Source: Bacteroidota bacterium (GTDB lineage: Bacteria; Bacteroidota; Bacteroidia; Chitinophagales; Saprospiraceae). From it: DNA of 64,000 nucleotides. The stretch spans positions 35,870 to 99,869 of the forward strand of contig JAAEZH010000018.1 of assembly GCA_018222965.1 (NCBI GenBank). Direction: 5' to 3'. Shown in pieces: positions 62,595-64,000 of this stretch (positions are counted from its first letter, which is position 1; each line of letters begins with the position of its first letter). The position numbers and the translations under genes were made by a program. Under the pieces are notes generated by a model that saw only the letters and a program-made list of their open reading frames with translations, was not told where the DNA came from and made no database searches.

Positions 62595-62709
62595 TCAGTT
62601 GTGCTTCTGGGCCTGTACAACTGGACTGAGAATAAGGGATGTTTTAGACAGTTGTCTTTTTAGTCCCAAAAAGAGGGCCAACCGTGGTGCTGAGCCTGTA
62701 CGGTTGGCC
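62595..62709 (+). repeat. Two hairpins with a conserved GCCTGT loop
   Basis: Hairpin 1 (62596-62622): CAGTTGT, loop GCTTCTGGGCCTGT, ACAACTG. Hairpin 2 (62676-62709): GGCCAACCGT, loop GGTGCTGAGCCTGT, ACGGTTGGCC, followed by ATATTTTTA. Stems differ completely but loops are the same length and nearly the same sequence. An upstream ACAACTGA (62564-62571) could compete for the first stem. The second hairpin could work as a terminator. They lie in a 368 bp gap between the membrane protein and the toxin-antitoxin operon. Confidence 0.6.
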
Positions 62710-62869
62710 ATATTTTTAGAGAAAATGGGGCAAGTGTGGTTTATTAGTTTAGTTGGATTTATGGTTGGGGAAAAAGAATAGCATGGTAATTGCCCCAGGA
62801 GTAATCCTCCTCTTTCTTGCTCATTTTATAGGTGTCTCCTTGACCCTCCTCAGCGTAGTCTTCAGCTTA

Positions 62870-62900
62870 TTGCTTTGCACGTGTAATTTTTGTACATTTG
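62870..62900 (+). promoter_or_regulatory. Promoter of the toxin-antitoxin operon
   Basis: TTG (62870-62872), 20-nt spacer and TACATTTG (62893-62900) fit the Bacteroidetes -33/-7 consensus well. The -7 element lies inside the partly palindromic stretch TTGTACATTTGTACGTACGA, a possible operator for autoregulation by the antitoxin complex. Confidence 0.6.
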
Positions 62901-62919
62901 TACGTACGAAGAATTGATT

Positions 62920-63162
62920 ATGGATTCTAAGCTCACCTTAAAATTGGATGCAAGCGTTATTCAACGCGCAAAGCTATATGCAAAGAAGCAGGATATCAGT
63001 TTGTCAAAACTTATTGAGAATTACCTGTCTGTGCTAACCGGTTCAACAGAAGGGGCGGTGGAAATCAGTCCTTTGGTTGAAAGTTTGACAGGTGTGATTG
63101 ATTTGAAAGATTCATCAACGAAGAAAGATTATGTGGATTACCTGTCAAAGAAATACAGCTAA
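62920..63162 (+). CDS. DUF6364-like antitoxin
   Basis: An 80-residue protein from ATG 62920 (MDSKLTLKLDASVIQRAKLY). The frame opens 30 bp earlier, but that would start inside the promoter. KLTLKLDASVIQRAKLYAKKQDISLSKLIENYL is a ribbon-helix-helix-like N-terminal DNA-binding segment, typical of the DUF6364 family; the rest is the toxin-binding tail. It overlaps the PIN gene by one base. It should repress the operon and neutralise the toxin. Confidence 0.8.
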   Translation: MDSKLTLKLDASVIQRAKLYAKKQDISLSKLIENYLSVLTGSTEGAVEISPLVESLTGVIDLKDSSTKKDYVDYLSKKYS

Positions 63163-63575
63163 TGGAGAGGATATTGGTTGATACCAATGTGGTATTGGAT
63201 TTGTTGGGGAATCGAGAAGCCTTTCTTCAAGAAGCAAAAGAACTATTCACCCTGGGAGATAAAGGAGATGTAAATCTATGTGTATCGTCGTTAACCATGG
63301 CGAGCACATACTACATATTATCGCAACAATTAAAAGTGGCAGAAGCGAGAAAAGTCCTTCGGCGGTTTAAAGTTTTGGTAGAGGTGCTCAGTGTAGATGA
63401 TAAAATAATAGAGCTGGCTTTGGACTCTGATTTTAAGGATTTTGAGGATGCGATTCAATATTATTGTGCGATCGAAAATGGGGTAGAGCTAATTATCACC
63501 CGGAATCAAAAAGATTTCAAATCGTCTAAAATCCCCGTATTGTCTGCCAGGGAATACATCGGAATGAAAAGTTGA
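63162..63575 (+). CDS. PIN-domain toxin (VapC-like ribonuclease)
   Basis: A 137-residue PIN-domain protein. D7 in ILVDTNVVLDLL, the acidic pair E95-D96 in DFKDFEDAIQYY and D118 in TRNQKDFK are the expected metal-binding residues. The second acidic position often found in the SxxT region is not obvious (SSLTMASTYYIL). PIN toxins cleave RNA, often tRNA or rRNA. The start ATG shares its A with the antitoxin stop, so the two are translationally coupled. Confidence 0.88.
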   Translation: MERILVDTNVVLDLLGNREAFLQEAKELFTLGDKGDVNLCVSSLTMASTYYILSQQLKVAEARKVLRRFKVLVEVLSVDDKIIELALDSDFKDFEDAIQYYCAIENGVELIITRNQKDFKSSKIPVLSAREYIGMKS

Positions 63576-64000
63576 GACTGGCCTATTTGTTCCTGGGTAA
63601 ATCGTTACTCCCGCTCTCCATACTGCCTGATTCTGAATCCAAGTCTCTTTCTCTTTTCCTTCTAAGCTACCCAATTCGACTTTCTTTACTTTCTCTTTTT
63701 TATTAATAGTGACTATTTTTTTCAAGATGGAAACCTGTTAGGTTTTGTATATTGTTAGGAGTATCTAAAATTAGAAATGGGGAGATGTTCTGCTCAATGA
63801 AATGGCAATTTTAGGTGTTCTATGCATAGAGGCTAGATGTACTGTCACTCAAACTTCAGGGCACTCTTAATATTGATAATTAGTATAATCCTGTACCACT
63901 ATTTGCTCATAGTACTCTGCTCCACCTCTGAGGGGGAGCTGTCCGCTTTTAGCGGGCTGAGGGGGAGAACCCCCGTTCTGACTTAATTGTATTTGCCTCC
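63576..64000. other. Non-coding end of the window with a palindromic repeat
   Basis: No gene is supported in this 425 bp stretch. Near 63928-63985 there is GAGGGGGAG, then GTCCGCTTTTAGCGGGC, then GAGGGGGAG again, a palindromic arrangement resembling dispersed elements in Bacteroidetes genomes. It could mark the next boundary of the accessory region, beyond this window. Confidence 0.45.

Noticed and set aside
62599..62781. A 60-codon open frame over the paired hairpins
   Set aside because: It is made of the hairpin repeats themselves and has no coding character.

Overview
The window looks like a chromosomal segment of a Bacteroidota (Bacteroidetes) bacterium, most likely in or near the Saprospiraceae. 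The basis is a Bacteroidetes-type division cluster (FtsZ ending in a NSYLHDNVD tail, FtsL-like protein, no murF), type IX secretion proteins (PorP/SprF and a giant PKD protein with a gliding-type C-terminal sorting domain), LytTR and reg_prop two-component genes, DUF4252 genes behind an ECF sigma factor, promoters of the TAnnTTTG type, and little Shine-Dalgarno signal. The species assignment is inference.

Layout. 1-5 kb: end of an unknown gene, a polyprenol-phosphate mannosyltransferase-like GT2, and a reg_prop histidine kinase with its LytTR regulator. 5.2-7.2 kb: cysteine dioxygenase divergent from a PLP decarboxylase, a likely cysteine-to-hypotaurine pair. 7.3-22.9 kb: the complete dcw cluster mraZ-rsmH-ftsL-ftsI-murE-mraY-murD-ftsW-murG-murC-ftsQ-ftsA-ftsZ, preceded by repeated AAAGTG boxes that probably bind MraZ, and closed by a strong terminator. 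23-30.5 kb: a BNR/sortilin-like secreted protein, a sterol-desaturase-family membrane enzyme, and a minus-strand operon ECF sigma / membrane anti-sigma-like / two DUF4252 proteins. 30.7-36.7 kb: LptF/G permease, PAP2 phosphatase, TonB receptor, then a cobalamin riboswitch in front of a BtuG-like beta-propeller lipoprotein. 36.7-42.9 kb: DUF4442 protein, sucC, fabH, a NarL-type regulator with its kinase and a 7-TM protein, and a lipoprotein. 43-48.4 kb: two tail-collar proteins that share a near-identical central segment, a small propeller-like protein, recQ and purC. 48.4-56.7 kb: a 1809-residue PKD/T9SS protein, PorP/SprF and a saccharopine/alanine dehydrogenase-like enzyme.

56.9-64 kb is accessory. 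An ssrA (tmRNA) gene encodes the tag GTGNYAMAA. Its 3' end, TCTCGCCGTCTCCACAAC, recurs exactly 2.5 kb downstream, followed in both copies by AACCCCTTGCAGGT. Between the copies lies an AT-rich two-gene unit: an NdpA/YejK-like nucleoid-associated protein overlapping a RelA/SpoT-type nucleotidyltransferase without a hydrolase domain. No integrase is present. This compact tmRNA-anchored island is the best candidate for an undescribed toxin-antitoxin or anti-phage module. It is followed by AT-rich orphan genes (secreted, small, and coiled-coil two-TM proteins), a pair of hairpins with a conserved loop, and a DUF6364-like/PIN toxin-antitoxin operon.

Short dispersed palindromes occur throughout, among them GCCTTTCGGCGAA, the CCYGCC/GGCRGG family and TCCCGATAGCTATCGGGA. 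Everything here comes from reading the sequence and from family knowledge; no database search was run.
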